Part shown: piece by piece, positions 16,652 to 25,205 of the stretch | Layout: each line of letters opens with the position of its first letter | How positions within the stretch are numbered: the stretch's first letter is position 1 | Assembly: GCA_900547955.1 (NCBI GenBank) | Contig: URIR01000012.1 | Location: 1-47,843, forward strand | From: an uncultured Eubacteriales bacterium | GTDB lineage: Bacteria > Bacillota > Clostridia > Christensenellales > QALW01 | Direction of reading: 5' to 3' | Length of the DNA stretch: 47,843 bases | Notes under the pieces: model-generated | Told to the model about the DNA's origin: nothing | The model's database searches: none | The model's input: the letters and a program-made list of their open reading frames with translations, nothing else | Translations under genes and position numbers: made by a program

Positions 16652-17917
16652 ATGGATATTGCAAGAAGGATGGATTCGCGCGCTGCGCAGAGGGCGCTGG
16701 AGCGCTTATACGGAGACAGGGCGGATAAGCAGCTTTGGAGATATAAGGCGCTTGCCAAAAAATTTTATGAGCGTTTTGGCAGAGAAGATTTTCATTTTTT
16801 TTCCGCGCCGGGCAGAACGGAGATATTAGGCAACCATACCGACCATAACGGCGGAATGGTGCTTGCCGGTTCAATTAATTTAGATACTGCGGCGGCTGTA
16901 TCTCCTAGGGAGGACGGCAGGATAATTCTTAATTCCGAGGGCTTTGACCAGGAGTTTTCTCTGGATTTATCCGAACTGACGCCGGTTTATTCGGAGCAGG
17001 GCACAACCACCGGCCTTATTCGAGGCATAGCGGCCCGCTTTAAGGCGCTGGGCATGGCTGCGGGAGGCTTTGAAGCCTGTGTAATGAGCGATGTGCTCCG
17101 CGGCTCCGGCCTTTCTTCCTCAGCTTCGATTGAGGTGCTTATATGCGCGGTTTTTTCGCAGCTTTATAACGATGGGAAAGTAAGCGTGACAGATATTGCG
17201 CAGATATCCCAATATTCCGAAAATGAGTATTTTGGCAAGCCCTGCGGGCTTATGGACCAGCTTGCCTGCGCGCATGGAGGAGTTGTCGCTATAAATTTTA
17301 AAGATTCACTTTTGCCCGAGGTGGAGGGGATTAAATATGATTTTGCGCGCAGGGGATATTCAATAATTATTACCGACGTGCGGGAGGACCATGCTGATTT
17401 AACGGGCGAGTATGCGGCTATTACTGACGAAATGGCGCAGGTATGCGCGCATTTCGGCGTTAAAAGGCTGTGCGAGGTAGAACAGAAGGTGTTTTTTGCA
17501 GCGCTGGACGAGCTGCATCAAAAAGTGCCTGACAGAGCTATTTTGCGGGCTATACATTTTTATGAGGAGAACGCCAGGGTAATCAGAGGGGTGCAGGCCC
17601 TGAAAAAGGATAAGCTTTCGGACTTTTTCAGAGAAATAATACTTTCAGGGGAAAGCTCATGGAGGCTGCTGCAGAATCTTTATAAGCCGGGCACGGACAA
17701 GCAGTCCCTGCCTTTAGCGCTGGCAGTCAGCGAGCTGCTTTTAAAGGAGGACGGCGCCTGGAGGGTGCATGGAGGCGGGTTCGGAGGCACTATCCTGGCC
17801 TTTGTGCCTAATGATAAGAGAAGGATGTATATCAGTCAGATGAATCGGCTTTTCGGCGAGGGAGCGGCCGCGGAATTGTCTATTCGCCCGGTAGGAGCGG
17901 TTTGTTTGGATATCTGA
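16652..17917 (+). CDS. galK: Galactokinase
   Basis: A 421-aa GHMP-family kinase that phosphorylates galactose at C1 with ATP, feeding the transferase encoded divergently. Visible motifs are the galactokinase signature GRTEILGNHTDHNGG (54-68), the phosphate-binding loop GSGLSSSAS (151-159), GLMDQLACA with the catalytic Asp202, and the C-terminal VHGGGFGGTILAF loop. The ATG follows AGAGGA. The N-terminus has about 25 residues before the usual domain start, within the range seen in Clostridia. The 190 bases after it hold no recognisable gene. Confidence 0.93.
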   Translation: MDIARRMDSRAAQRALERLYGDRADKQLWRYKALAKKFYERFGREDFHFFSAPGRTEILGNHTDHNGGMVLAGSINLDTAAAVSPREDGRIILNSEGFDQEFSLDLSELTPVYSEQGTTTGLIRGIAARFKALGMAAGGFEACVMSDVLRGSGLSSSASIEVLICAVFSQLYNDGKVSVTDIAQISQYSENEYFGKPCGLMDQLACAHGGVVAINFKDSLLPEVEGIKYDFARRGYSIIITDVREDHADLTGEYAAITDEMAQVCAHFGVKRLCEVEQKVFFAALDELHQKVPDRAILRAIHFYEENARVIRGVQALKKDKLSDFFREIILSGESSWRLLQNLYKPGTDKQSLPLALAVSELLLKEDGAWRVHGGGFGGTILAFVPNDKRRMYISQMNRLFGEGAAAELSIRPVGAVCLDI

Positions 17918-18107
17918 TTTTTTCTGTCTGTGTTTTCGCAGAATGCGGAAATGCCAAGCGTTTGTGCCTATACGGCAGGCGGAGGCAAAAAGTATTTTTC
18001 CGCGGCGCGCTGCAGCTTGTTTTATCATCAGGGGCTTATATGCGGCCGGAATATGATGCATGCGGGCTGAACCGGCGGAATATGCTGATTATTAAAGAGG
18101 ACGGTTT

Positions 18108-19277
18108 ATGAAGCTTATTAAAAATGCCAGGATGCTGGAGGAAAACGGAAGCTTTTCCGAGGGCATGGATATATTATTCGAGCAAAAGATTTTAAAGACG
18201 GGCAGGAATTTAACGTTAGAGTGCCTTTCAGGGGATAAAAACTGCGAAATTTTCGACGCTGCGGGCAGATATGTGACCCCGGGGCTTATAGACGCGCACT
18301 GCCACATAGGAATATGTGAAAACGGCATGGGGTTTGAAGGAGAGGACGTAAATGAGATAACCAATCCGATTACTCCCGCCCTGCGCGGGCTGGACGGTAT
18401 CAATCCTATGGACCAGTCCTTTGCCGAGGCGCGCGAATCAGGGGTAACCGCCGTTCTGACCGGGCCGGGCAGCGCTAACGTTATAGGCGGGCAGTTCTGC
18501 GCGCTTAAAACCTGTGGAAATACCTTAGAGGATATGATGCTTAAGGAGCCGATTGCCCTTAAGGCGGCGCTGGGGGAAAATCCTAAGCGCTGCTATAACG
18601 AAAAGAAGGCTTCGCCCATGACCCGTATGGCTACGGCCTCTCTTATGCGGGAAGCCTTTTATAAGGCCGAGGCTTACGGTCGGAAAAAGCGGGCGGCTCT
18701 GAATTCCGGAGATATGCCTGAAATGGATATGGGCATGGAATGCCTGCTGGACGTGCTGGAAAAAAGACTTATGCTGAAAATACATTGCCACAGGGCGGAC
18801 GATATACAGACGGCCATAAGAATTGCCGAGGAATTTAATATTAATTATACTTTGGACCATTGTACAGAGGGATATATGATGCCTGATGCGCTGCGGGCGC
18901 ATAATGCTAAATGCATATTAGGCCCTATATTGATAGGCCGGCCCAAGATAGAGATGAAAAATCTCAATTACGGCGGCGCGGCTGTTTTGGAAAAAGCAGG
19001 CATAGAATTTGCGCTCAGTACCGACCATCCTGAGACCCCCGTCCAGCTTTTAAGCGCGTCGGTGGCATTTTTAGTGCGCAACGGCCTTTCGGAGGCGGCG
19101 GCTTTGCGGGCTCTGACTGTCAACGCTGCCAGGATAACCGGTCTGGATGATAGAATTGGCAGCCTTAAGGCTGGGCTGGACGCAGATATAGTTGTTTATG
19201 ACGGACATCCGCTGGATGTGCGCACCAGGGTGCTCATGACGGTTATAAACGGCCGTATTGTTTACGGAGGACTTTAG
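18108..19277 (+). CDS. Amidohydrolase, imidazolonepropionase-like
   Basis: A 389-aa metal-dependent hydrolase with a TIM barrel. Metal ligands are visible as DAHCHIG (His64, His66), KIHCHRADD (near 226), LDHCTEGY (near 248) and STDHPETP (Asp near 306). The last 60 residues form the beta-sandwich closing segment LKAGLDADIVVYDGHPLDVRTRVLMTVINGRIV, shown here only in part: LDADIVVYDGHPLD. This subgroup is often annotated as imidazolonepropionase or related, but its substrate is unknown. No histidine-degradation gene is near. The ATG lies after AAAGAGGAC. It stands alone between galK and the YjbQ gene. Confidence 0.85.
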   Translation: MKLIKNARMLEENGSFSEGMDILFEQKILKTGRNLTLECLSGDKNCEIFDAAGRYVTPGLIDAHCHIGICENGMGFEGEDVNEITNPITPALRGLDGINPMDQSFAEARESGVTAVLTGPGSANVIGGQFCALKTCGNTLEDMMLKEPIALKAALGENPKRCYNEKKASPMTRMATASLMREAFYKAEAYGRKKRAALNSGDMPEMDMGMECLLDVLEKRLMLKIHCHRADDIQTAIRIAEEFNINYTLDHCTEGYMMPDALRAHNAKCILGPILIGRPKIEMKNLNYGGAAVLEKAGIEFALSTDHPETPVQLLSASVAFLVRNGLSEAAALRALTVNAARITGLDDRIGSLKAGLDADIVVYDGHPLDVRTRVLMTVINGRIVYGGL

Positions 19278-19425
19278 AGAATACAATCAGAGTACAATGC
19301 GAATTTGCCTTATACTGCCTTGATGGGGCTGTAATGAGAAAAAGCGATATAGCGGGTATATAAACAGCCGTTTATAATTGTATGTATACTTGTTCTAATA
19401 TTTTTCAGGAAAGGGAATAAGATTT

Positions 19426-19842
19426 ATGAAGAGCTATCGCAAGGAATTGTATTTTAATCTGCCTGTACGCCGCGGATTTATAAATATTACTCCGCAGGTG
19501 GAGGAGGCCGTTAGGGCAAGCGGCGTTGCCGAGGGCCTGGTGTTGGTAAACGCCATGAATATTACTGCCAGCGTCTTTATAAATGACGATGAGAGCGGCC
19601 TGCATTGGGATATGGAGCAGTGGCTGGAAAGACTCGCGCCTGAAAAGCCGTATGAGCAGTACCGCCATAACGGCTATGAGGATAATGCCGACGCGCATTT
19701 AAAGCGTTCGGTTATGGGCCGGGAGGTAGTCTGCGCAATTACTGGCGGCAGGCTGGATTTCGGCACATGGGAGCAGATTTTTTACGGTGAATTTGACGGA
19801 AAACGCCAGAAGCGCGTTTTGATAAAAATCATAGGAGAGTAA
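19426..19842 (+). CDS. YjbQ/UPF0047 family protein
   Basis: A 138-aa protein of the secondary thiamine-phosphate synthase-like YjbQ family, a small beta-rich fold that forms trimers. Typical segments are RRGFINITPQVEEAV, GLVLVNAMNITASVFIND with a conserved acidic pair, and the HLKRSVMGREV and QIFYGEFDGKR motifs near the end. Genetic evidence in E. coli links the family to a weak thiamine-phosphate synthase activity, but its true role is unsettled. The ATG follows AGGAAAGGG. It is 9 bases before the nitroreductase gene. Confidence 0.9.
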   Translation: MKSYRKELYFNLPVRRGFINITPQVEEAVRASGVAEGLVLVNAMNITASVFINDDESGLHWDMEQWLERLAPEKPYEQYRHNGYEDNADAHLKRSVMGREVVCAITGGRLDFGTWEQIFYGEFDGKRQKRVLIKIIGE

Positions 19843-19851
19843 ATTAAGCGA

Positions 19852-20622
19852 ATGGACGGAGAGTATCGAAGTAGATGGCTGGAGGCCATTCCTAAAAGGT
19901 ATTCGGAGCGAAATTATAATGGTATTCCCATTTCTTCGGCGGACGAATGCGTTATTATGGAATGCTGCGCGCTTATAAGCGCAATGTTTGAGGAGGTGCG
20001 CATAGAATACGCTCCTCTTGAAAATGACCGGGCCTTTTCGGGCCTGAGCAGAATTGTTTCGGGTATCAGCGGCGCGCGCGGCATGGCGGCGTTTATAGTT
20101 CAGAAGGACTGCGAGATTAGGCGGCAGCTGGCAGGCATGGCGGGCGAGCGCTTTATACTTGAATGTACGGACTGCGGCCTTAAGACATGCTGGGTGGGCG
20201 GAACATACAATAAATCAGAGGCCAGGAGGCTTTTTTCCACAGGGCATTCGGAGGAGCTGCTGGCGGTTTGCGCTATAGGCTATTCGGATAAAATTCAGCC
20301 TGAACGCCGCAGGATGGCATTAAATGAGCTTTACGGCGGCGATAATCTGAACGCATTGCCTGAATTTGTGATTAAAGCTATGGAATATGCGCGTCTTGCT
20401 CCTTCTTCCTTAAACAGGCAGCCCTGGAGATTTGAAGGGGGACGGGATTTTCTGGGGATTTATCTTGAGCCCAGGGGGGTGCTTGCGCCCAAAATGCAGC
20501 TTATTGATTTGGGCATAGCCGCTTCCCATGCCGATATATATCTTAACAGCGTGCTGGAGGAGGCGGAAATGAAGATATATGAGGATAGGGTTATCTTTAA
20601 GTTTGAGGAGGCGGACGCTTGA
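19852..20622 (+). CDS. Nitroreductase-family protein
   Basis: A 256-aa protein of the FMN-dependent nitroreductase fold. The N-terminal RYSERNYNG segment stands for the RRSxRxF flavin-binding motif. The middle LECTDCGLKTCWVGG and the late ARLAPSSLNRQPW segment (normally near the start of simple nitroreductases) show the permuted or double-domain layout of a subgroup common in Clostridia. DLGIAASHADI follows near 225. The substrate is unknown. The start is ATG at 19852 without a strong ribosome-binding site, and the stop overlaps the start of the next gene, so the two are translationally coupled. Confidence 0.8.
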   Translation: MDGEYRSRWLEAIPKRYSERNYNGIPISSADECVIMECCALISAMFEEVRIEYAPLENDRAFSGLSRIVSGISGARGMAAFIVQKDCEIRRQLAGMAGERFILECTDCGLKTCWVGGTYNKSEARRLFSTGHSEELLAVCAIGYSDKIQPERRRMALNELYGGDNLNALPEFVIKAMEYARLAPSSLNRQPWRFEGGRDFLGIYLEPRGVLAPKMQLIDLGIAASHADIYLNSVLEEAEMKIYEDRVIFKFEEADA

Positions 20623-21911
20623 ATACTGAGCTGATACGCAGGAAACGGGACGGCCTTGCGCTGACTGGCGGCGAAATAGAGGAATTTATTTCAGGCTGCC
20701 TTTCGGGAGAATGGGCGGATTATCAGATATCAGCCATGCTTATGGCTATATATCTTAACGGTATGACGGACGAGGAAACCTTTGAGCTGACTCGGGCCAT
20801 GGCGTATTCGGGGGATGTATGCGACCTTTCGGATGTGGCCGGAGTAAAATTGGACAAGCATTCCTCAGGCGGAGTTTCGGACGGCGTTACTTTAATCCTG
20901 GCGCCCATGCTGGCCGCGTGCGGCGGAGTGGTATCCAAAATGTCGGGCCGCGGCTTAGGGCATACCGGAGGTACGGTAGATAAATTGGAGAGTATTCCGC
21001 ATATGCGCCTTGATATACCCGAGGAGCGCTTTAAGCGGCTTCTTCGGGAAAACCGGATTTGCGTTACCGGCCAGTCGGAGAATATGGCGCCGGCGGATAA
21101 AATATTATACGCCCTGAGGGACGTTACGGCTACGGTCGAAAGCATACCTCTTATAGCTTCCAGCATTATGAGCAAAAAGCTGGCCGCGGGCGCGGACTGC
21201 ATAATGCTGGATGTTAAGTGCGGGAGCGGCGCCTTTATGAAGGAGCTGGACAGGGCCAGGGAGCTTGCGCGGCTTATGGTATGGATAGGAAAAAGGGCAG
21301 GTAAGAGAGTTCAGGCGGCTATAACGGATATGAACAGGCCGCTTGGACGAGCCATAGGCAATTCCTTGGAAATTATGGAGGCTGTCCGCATACTCAAATG
21401 CGAGGAGAAGGGGCCTTTATTGGACGTCGCGCTTTTATTGGGCTCGCGTTTGCTTGTTATGGCGGGGCTTGCGCAAAACGGCAATGAGTCGGAGAAAAAA
21501 TTGGAGGAAAGCCTGCGTTCCCTTAAGGCTTTGGAGCGCTTTGAAAAAATGGTGTCGGCCCAGGGAGGAGAGGCCGAGGCGCTGCATGATTTTAAGCTGC
21601 TGCCTGTATCTCAGGAATATGAATATAAGGCTAAGGAAAGCGGGTATATTAGCCGGATTGACGCGCAGGCTCTGGGTACGGCGGCCTTGAGCCTGGGAGC
21701 CGGCCGGGAGAAAAAGGGCGACGGAATAGATTACGGCGCAGGCGTATATTTAGATAAAACTCTGGGCGACGAGGTTCAAAAGGGAGAAGTCATAGCCAGG
21801 CTTTACACTAAAAAATCTGATTTGAGCCAGGCGGAGGCTTATCTTGACCAGGCTTTGCAAATAGGACCGGAAGCTTTAATTCCGCCCGTTGTTTACGATA
21901 TTATAGAATAG
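20619..21911 (+). CDS. pdp: Pyrimidine-nucleoside phosphorylase
   Basis: A 430-aa enzyme that splits uridine, thymidine or deoxyuridine with phosphate into base and (deoxy)ribose-1-phosphate. Signature segments are DKHSSGGVSDG (79-89), phosphate binding, and SGRGLGHTGGTVDKLE (109-124), substrate binding. Full family length. It starts with TTG at 20619, overlapping the stop codon of the nitroreductase gene, with GAGGAGG 7 bases ahead; the N-terminus then matches the family (ELIRRKRDGLALT). It is followed 18 bases later by deoC, making a two-step deoxynucleoside salvage unit, with a phosphopentomutase needed from elsewhere. Confidence 0.93.
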   Translation: MNTELIRRKRDGLALTGGEIEEFISGCLSGEWADYQISAMLMAIYLNGMTDEETFELTRAMAYSGDVCDLSDVAGVKLDKHSSGGVSDGVTLILAPMLAACGGVVSKMSGRGLGHTGGTVDKLESIPHMRLDIPEERFKRLLRENRICVTGQSENMAPADKILYALRDVTATVESIPLIASSIMSKKLAAGADCIMLDVKCGSGAFMKELDRARELARLMVWIGKRAGKRVQAAITDMNRPLGRAIGNSLEIMEAVRILKCEEKGPLLDVALLLGSRLLVMAGLAQNGNESEKKLEESLRSLKALERFEKMVSAQGGEAEALHDFKLLPVSQEYEYKAKESGYISRIDAQALGTAALSLGAGREKKGDGIDYGAGVYLDKTLGDEVQKGEVIARLYTKKSDLSQAEAYLDQALQIGPEALIPPVVYDIIE

Positions 21912-21929
21912 GAAAAGAGGCTTATTTTT

Positions 21930-22598
21930 ATGGATAAACAAAAAATTCTTTCCATGCTGGACAGCACGCTGCTAAAGGCGGACGCCAAAAAAGAGGATAT
22001 AGTAAAATTATGCGAGGACGCGAAAAAATACCGCTTTGCGGCGGTTTGCGTGCATCCCTGCCATGTGGAATTATGCAAATCCCTGCTTAAGGGAGAATTG
22101 CCTGTGGCGACGGTAGTCGGCTTTCCAATGGGCGCAAACGCTCCCGAGGTAAAGGCTTACGAGGCGGCCGACGCTGTAAAAAGAGGCGCGGACGAATTGG
22201 ATATGGTTATAAATATAGGGGCTGTGCGGGACGGCGATTATTTGAAGGCGGAGGAGGATATCCGCGGGGTGGTCAAGGCCGCCGGCGGACGGATTGTAAA
22301 GGTTATTATCGAGACCTGCTATCTGACTGAACAGGAGAAAATTCAGGCCTGTCTGGCCGCAAAGCGGGCGGGGGCGTCCTTTGTTAAAACCAGCACCGGC
22401 CTTGCGGGCGGAGGCGCGACAATAGAGGATGTGCGCCTTATGAAAAAAACGGTAGGGGACGCGCTCAAGGTTAAGGCTGCCGGGGGCATTCGTTCTATTG
22501 AGGAATGCGAAAAATTCATAGAGGCTGGCGCCGAGCGCATAGGCACGGGTACGGCCGTTAAAATCGCGGAGGGGCTTATATCGGACGGCGGATATTAA
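21930..22598 (+). CDS. deoC: Deoxyribose-phosphate aldolase
   Basis: A 222-aa class I aldolase that cleaves 2-deoxyribose-5-phosphate into glyceraldehyde-3-phosphate and acetaldehyde. The Schiff-base Lys153 lies in FVKTSTGL, the second active-site Lys182 in KVKAAGGIRS, and Asp91 in DELDMVINIGA. Complete family length. The ATG follows AAAAGAGG. It closes the rightward salvage operon and faces the leftward gene at 22668 with about 70 bases between; no strong terminator is visible there. Confidence 0.95.
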   Translation: MDKQKILSMLDSTLLKADAKKEDIVKLCEDAKKYRFAAVCVHPCHVELCKSLLKGELPVATVVGFPMGANAPEVKAYEAADAVKRGADELDMVINIGAVRDGDYLKAEEDIRGVVKAAGGRIVKVIIETCYLTEQEKIQACLAAKRAGASFVKTSTGLAGGGATIEDVRLMKKTVGDALKVKAAGGIRSIEECEKFIEAGAERIGTGTAVKIAEGLISDGGY

Positions 22599-22667
22599 CG
22601 GGTCTCCGCGCGGTTCCGCCTGCCGGCTGCATAAACAGCTTAATTTAAGGCTCTGATAAAAAAAGCT

Positions 22668-23654
22668 TCAGCGCTTCTGGGCGTTTTTCAGCGCTCTTAC
22701 CTCGGCTTCAAGATTAAATATCGCCCGCTTGTGCAGATATACCTCTTCTTCAAGCTGGCGCAGTCTGCTTAAAAGCTCGGCGCTTGGCCCTTGAGCGGCT
22801 TGCTGGGGCGATTCGGCAAGGGGCAGGCTTATTTTTGGAAAGGGCGTGGAAAGCAGGAAGCAGTTTTGAATGGCGTCTGTATATTTATATATGCGCCATT
22901 GGTTTATGGAGGTTTTAGGCGCGGGCGTGGAAAAGCCGGAAGCGTATTCCGAACGGCAGGGCTGCCCTTCGTTCAGAAAATATAAGGTATAGCCTTGGCC
23001 TCCGTTATAATAAAGGCAGGGACATTCGCCGTCAAAGAGATATTCTCCGTTTAAATATATTTTGCTTTCGCTTTCGTAAAAGGGCGCGCCGTTAAGAAAC
23101 TGAAGACAGTTAAAATTGACTGAGGTCAGCAGGCGCTTTACGGCGGGAGCGCATTCGTACAGGCAGCAGGGAGCGCTTTCCTCTTCAAAATACACCTTTC
23201 CCGTGCGTTTATCTACGCCCAGTACGGATAATGGGTATGAGGATTTAAACAGCCTGCGTCCTTTCCAGGAGGAAGCGTCTTTTTTATATTCTACCAGCGA
23301 ATATGCTTCGGGCTCGCTTACAACGTAATATATTTTCAGTTGGGTTTTGTCCGAATAGATAAGCGGGTGGCTTATGCTCTGCTCAGATGAATTTATACGG
23401 GCCAGGTTAGCGCTTGAAAGGTGCCCGTCAGGCTGATAGTTTATATATACCAGCAGCTTTCGGGAGGTATAGGCTAGAATATGCAGGCCCTCGGAATTTA
23501 TATCGGCGCTGAAGCATTCTGCCGGCTGTTCGCTTAAATTACAGGCGGAGGCTATTTTTCCCTGCTCTGCCTGGGAAAGCTTAAGCAGCTTGTCGTTTTG
23601 GTCCAGGAACAGCCTGTAAAGAGTTTTGCCGTCCCGCAGTATGTGTTCGTACAT
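22668..23654 (-). CDS. Unknown protein with C-terminal coiled coil
   Basis: A 328-aa soluble protein without signal peptide. Most of it (residues 1-265) is built of short beta strands with turns and several aromatic residues, resembling an irregular beta-propeller read-out, as in LKIYYVVSEPEAYSLVEY and GKVYFEEESAPCCLYECA. A proline- and glutamine-rich linker (about 275-290) leads to a 35-residue heptad coiled coil (RLRQLEEEVYLHKRAIFNLEAEV). The start follows GGAGGAAT. I do not recognise the family. It is a single-gene unit diverging from the phosphoesterase gene; a trimeric or dimeric assembly through the coiled coil is likely. Confidence 0.65.
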   Translation of the reverse strand: MYEHILRDGKTLYRLFLDQNDKLLKLSQAEQGKIASACNLSEQPAECFSADINSEGLHILAYTSRKLLVYINYQPDGHLSSANLARINSSEQSISHPLIYSDKTQLKIYYVVSEPEAYSLVEYKKDASSWKGRRLFKSSYPLSVLGVDKRTGKVYFEEESAPCCLYECAPAVKRLLTSVNFNCLQFLNGAPFYESESKIYLNGEYLFDGECPCLYYNGGQGYTLYFLNEGQPCRSEYASGFSTPAPKTSINQWRIYKYTDAIQNCFLLSTPFPKISLPLAESPQQAAQGPSAELLSRLRQLEEEVYLHKRAIFNLEAEVRALKNAQKR

Positions 23655-23833
23655 TATTCCTCCGTTTCTCCGCGGGCTGGATATTCTGCTTTTTTTCCGC
23701 GGCTGCGATATTTGAATTACGGCTTTCGGCGGACAAGGGCCGGGATTGCCGGAATAATTTTAAGCTTGGCCTTTTATTTAATTATAGTAGGCCGCGGCAT
23801 GAAATATGAATGTTTTTAAAGGAGCGCTTTAAA

Positions 23834-24526
23834 ATGAAAATATATGCCTTGGCCGATACGCATCTTTCCTTTGCCTCTCCTAAGCCTATGGATATGTTCG
23901 GTCCTGATTGGGAGGGACATTGGGAAAAATTATGCCTGAATTGGCGGGCTGCCGTAGGCCGGGAGGACGCGGTATTAATTGCTGGGGATATTTCCTGGGC
24001 CATGAATCTTAACGACGCTTTATCCGATTTAAATGCAATAGGGGAATTGCCGGGCAAGAAGATATTTATTCGGGGCAACCATGATTACTGGTGGGGCTCT
24101 ATAAGCCGGGTGCGCGAATCGGCGCCCGGAATGTTCTTTTTGCAGAACGACGCGCTTAGGCTGGATAAGGCTGTAATATGCGGGAGCAGGGGCTGGCTTA
24201 ATCCAAATGCGGAGGGTTTTTCGGCTGACGACCGCAAAATATACGACCGCGAGCTTATTCGGATGGAGATGAGCCTGGCGGCCGGCCGAAAATTACAAAA
24301 AGGGGGAGATGTTTTGATTGCCATGACCCATTATCCTCCTGTTTATCCTGACAAAAGGCCTACGGCTATGAGCGCGCTGTTTGAAAAATATGAGGTGTGC
24401 CAGGTTGTTTTCGGGCATATTCATTCTGCCCGAGGCGGCTGGGAGCCTTTTGAAGTAAACGGAGTAAAATATATTCTTACGTCGGGCGATTATCTTAAAT
24501 TCGCGCCATTGCGCATTTATCCGTAG
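23834..24526 (+). CDS. Metallophosphoesterase
   Basis: A 230-aa calcineurin-type phosphoesterase. All family motifs are present: ADTHLS (7-12), GDISWAMN, RGNHDYWW, MTHYPPV and FGHIHSA, giving the two-metal centre. Enzymes of this subgroup are small cytosolic hydrolases of phosphomonoesters or diesters; the natural substrate cannot be read from the sequence. ATG at 23834 is chosen because AAAGGAGCG ends 8 bases before it; the in-frame ATG at 23810 has no such site. A weak terminator follows. Confidence 0.88.
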   Translation: MKIYALADTHLSFASPKPMDMFGPDWEGHWEKLCLNWRAAVGREDAVLIAGDISWAMNLNDALSDLNAIGELPGKKIFIRGNHDYWWGSISRVRESAPGMFFLQNDALRLDKAVICGSRGWLNPNAEGFSADDRKIYDRELIRMEMSLAAGRKLQKGGDVLIAMTHYPPVYPDKRPTAMSALFEKYEVCQVVFGHIHSARGGWEPFEVNGVKYILTSGDYLKFAPLRIYP

Positions 24527-24527
24527 A

Positions 24528-24556
24528 TTCTGCCTTTAGAGCAGAACGCTTTTTTT
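24528..24556 (+). terminator. Weak intrinsic terminator after the phosphoesterase
   Basis: A 6-bp stem (24528-24533 with 24541-24546) with a 7-base loop, then CGC and seven T. Confidence 0.5.
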
Positions 24557-24711
24557 CGGACGCTTGCCTGATTAAGCAGGATAATTCCCGTCGTACGGAG
24601 GTATATAATTGGGCCGGGCGCTATGTCTTTTTTGGCGCGTTCTTAAAAATGCGCCGGCGCAGCGCTATAGGCTGGACTGCGTTTGCGCTGCATATGAAAG
24701 GGAGGGCGGCA

Positions 24712-24816
24712 ATGCTTCGCTGTGCTGCTGCTCTGTTGTGCCGCTGCTCTGCTGCTCCGCTGTGCATGCGCGGCTTTGCAAATATGCGTGCGCGGCCTGA
24801 CAGATTTTTAGGATAG
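24712..24816 (+). CDS. Possible 34-aa Cys-rich small protein
   Basis: An ATG at 24712 after AAAGGGAGG (24698-24706) opens a 34-codon frame rich in Ala, Leu, Cys and Arg (MLRCAAALLCRCSAAPLC near the start), ending in TAG. Its codons come from a run of CTG/GCT-like repeats, so it may be chance. If real it could be a small membrane-associated or leader peptide ahead of yerC. Confidence 0.2.
   Translation: MLRCAAALLCRCSAAPLCMRGFANMRARPDRFLG
24715..24765. repeat. CTG/GCTGCTC low-complexity tract
   Basis: An irregular run built from CTG and CGCTG steps. It lies in the 380-base gap between the phosphoesterase and yerC genes. Confidence 0.6.
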
Positions 24817-24838
24817 AATGCCTTTGCAGTTTGATTGT

Positions 24839-24880
24839 ATTGTCTAAGCGTTTCACTTTTCAGACAAAATGTGATAGAAT
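24839..24880 (+). promoter_or_regulatory. yerC promoter with inverted repeat
   Basis: A -10-like TAGAAT (24875-24880) lies 18 bases after TTTCAC (24851-24856). The arms TTGTCT (24839-24844) and AGACAA (24862-24867) form an interrupted inverted repeat across the -35 region, a possible operator for the TrpR-like product. Confidence 0.45.
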
Positions 24881-24905
24881 AATTGCAGAAGGGGTGTGTT
24901 TTCAG

Positions 24906-25202
24906 ATGCCTGATAAATTAAAGAGCGCCGAAATGGACGTACTGTTTAAGGCTATGCTCAGCTTAGAGAGCGTAGAGGAATGCTATGCGTTTTTTGAGGA
25001 TTTATGTACGGTAAACGAATTGAAATCTATGGCGCAGAGACTTCAGGTCGCCCTGCTGCTTGATAAAGGGGAGACCTATACCGATATAGTCAGCCTTACG
25101 GGCGCCAGTACTGCTACCATAAGCCGGGTGAACCGCTGTCTGAATTATGGAACGGACGGATATTCCAACATATTAAAAAAATTGTCTGAAGAGGGAAAAT
25201 AA
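24906..25202 (+). CDS. yerC: YerC/TrpR-family DNA-binding protein
   Basis: A 98-aa protein of the TrpR-like YerC/YecD family. The N-terminal helices (LFKAMLSLESVEECYAFF, EDLCTVNEL) are followed by the helix-turn-helix MAQRLQVALLLDKGETYTDIVSLTGASTATISRVN, whose recognition part is GASTATISRVNRCL. ATG at 24906 follows AGAAGGGG; the frame is open further upstream but runs through the promoter. The gene sits 3 bases before pcrA, the order also seen in other Firmicutes (yerC-pcrA-ligA). The family is thought to act as a transcription repressor; what it senses is unknown. Confidence 0.9.
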   Translation: MPDKLKSAEMDVLFKAMLSLESVEECYAFFEDLCTVNELKSMAQRLQVALLLDKGETYTDIVSLTGASTATISRVNRCLNYGTDGYSNILKKLSEEGK

Positions 25203-25205
25203 TAA

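Noticed and set aside
20723..21202. 159-aa frame on the minus strand inside the phosphorylase gene
   Set aside because: It is a shadow of a confidently assigned gene, with no start signal.
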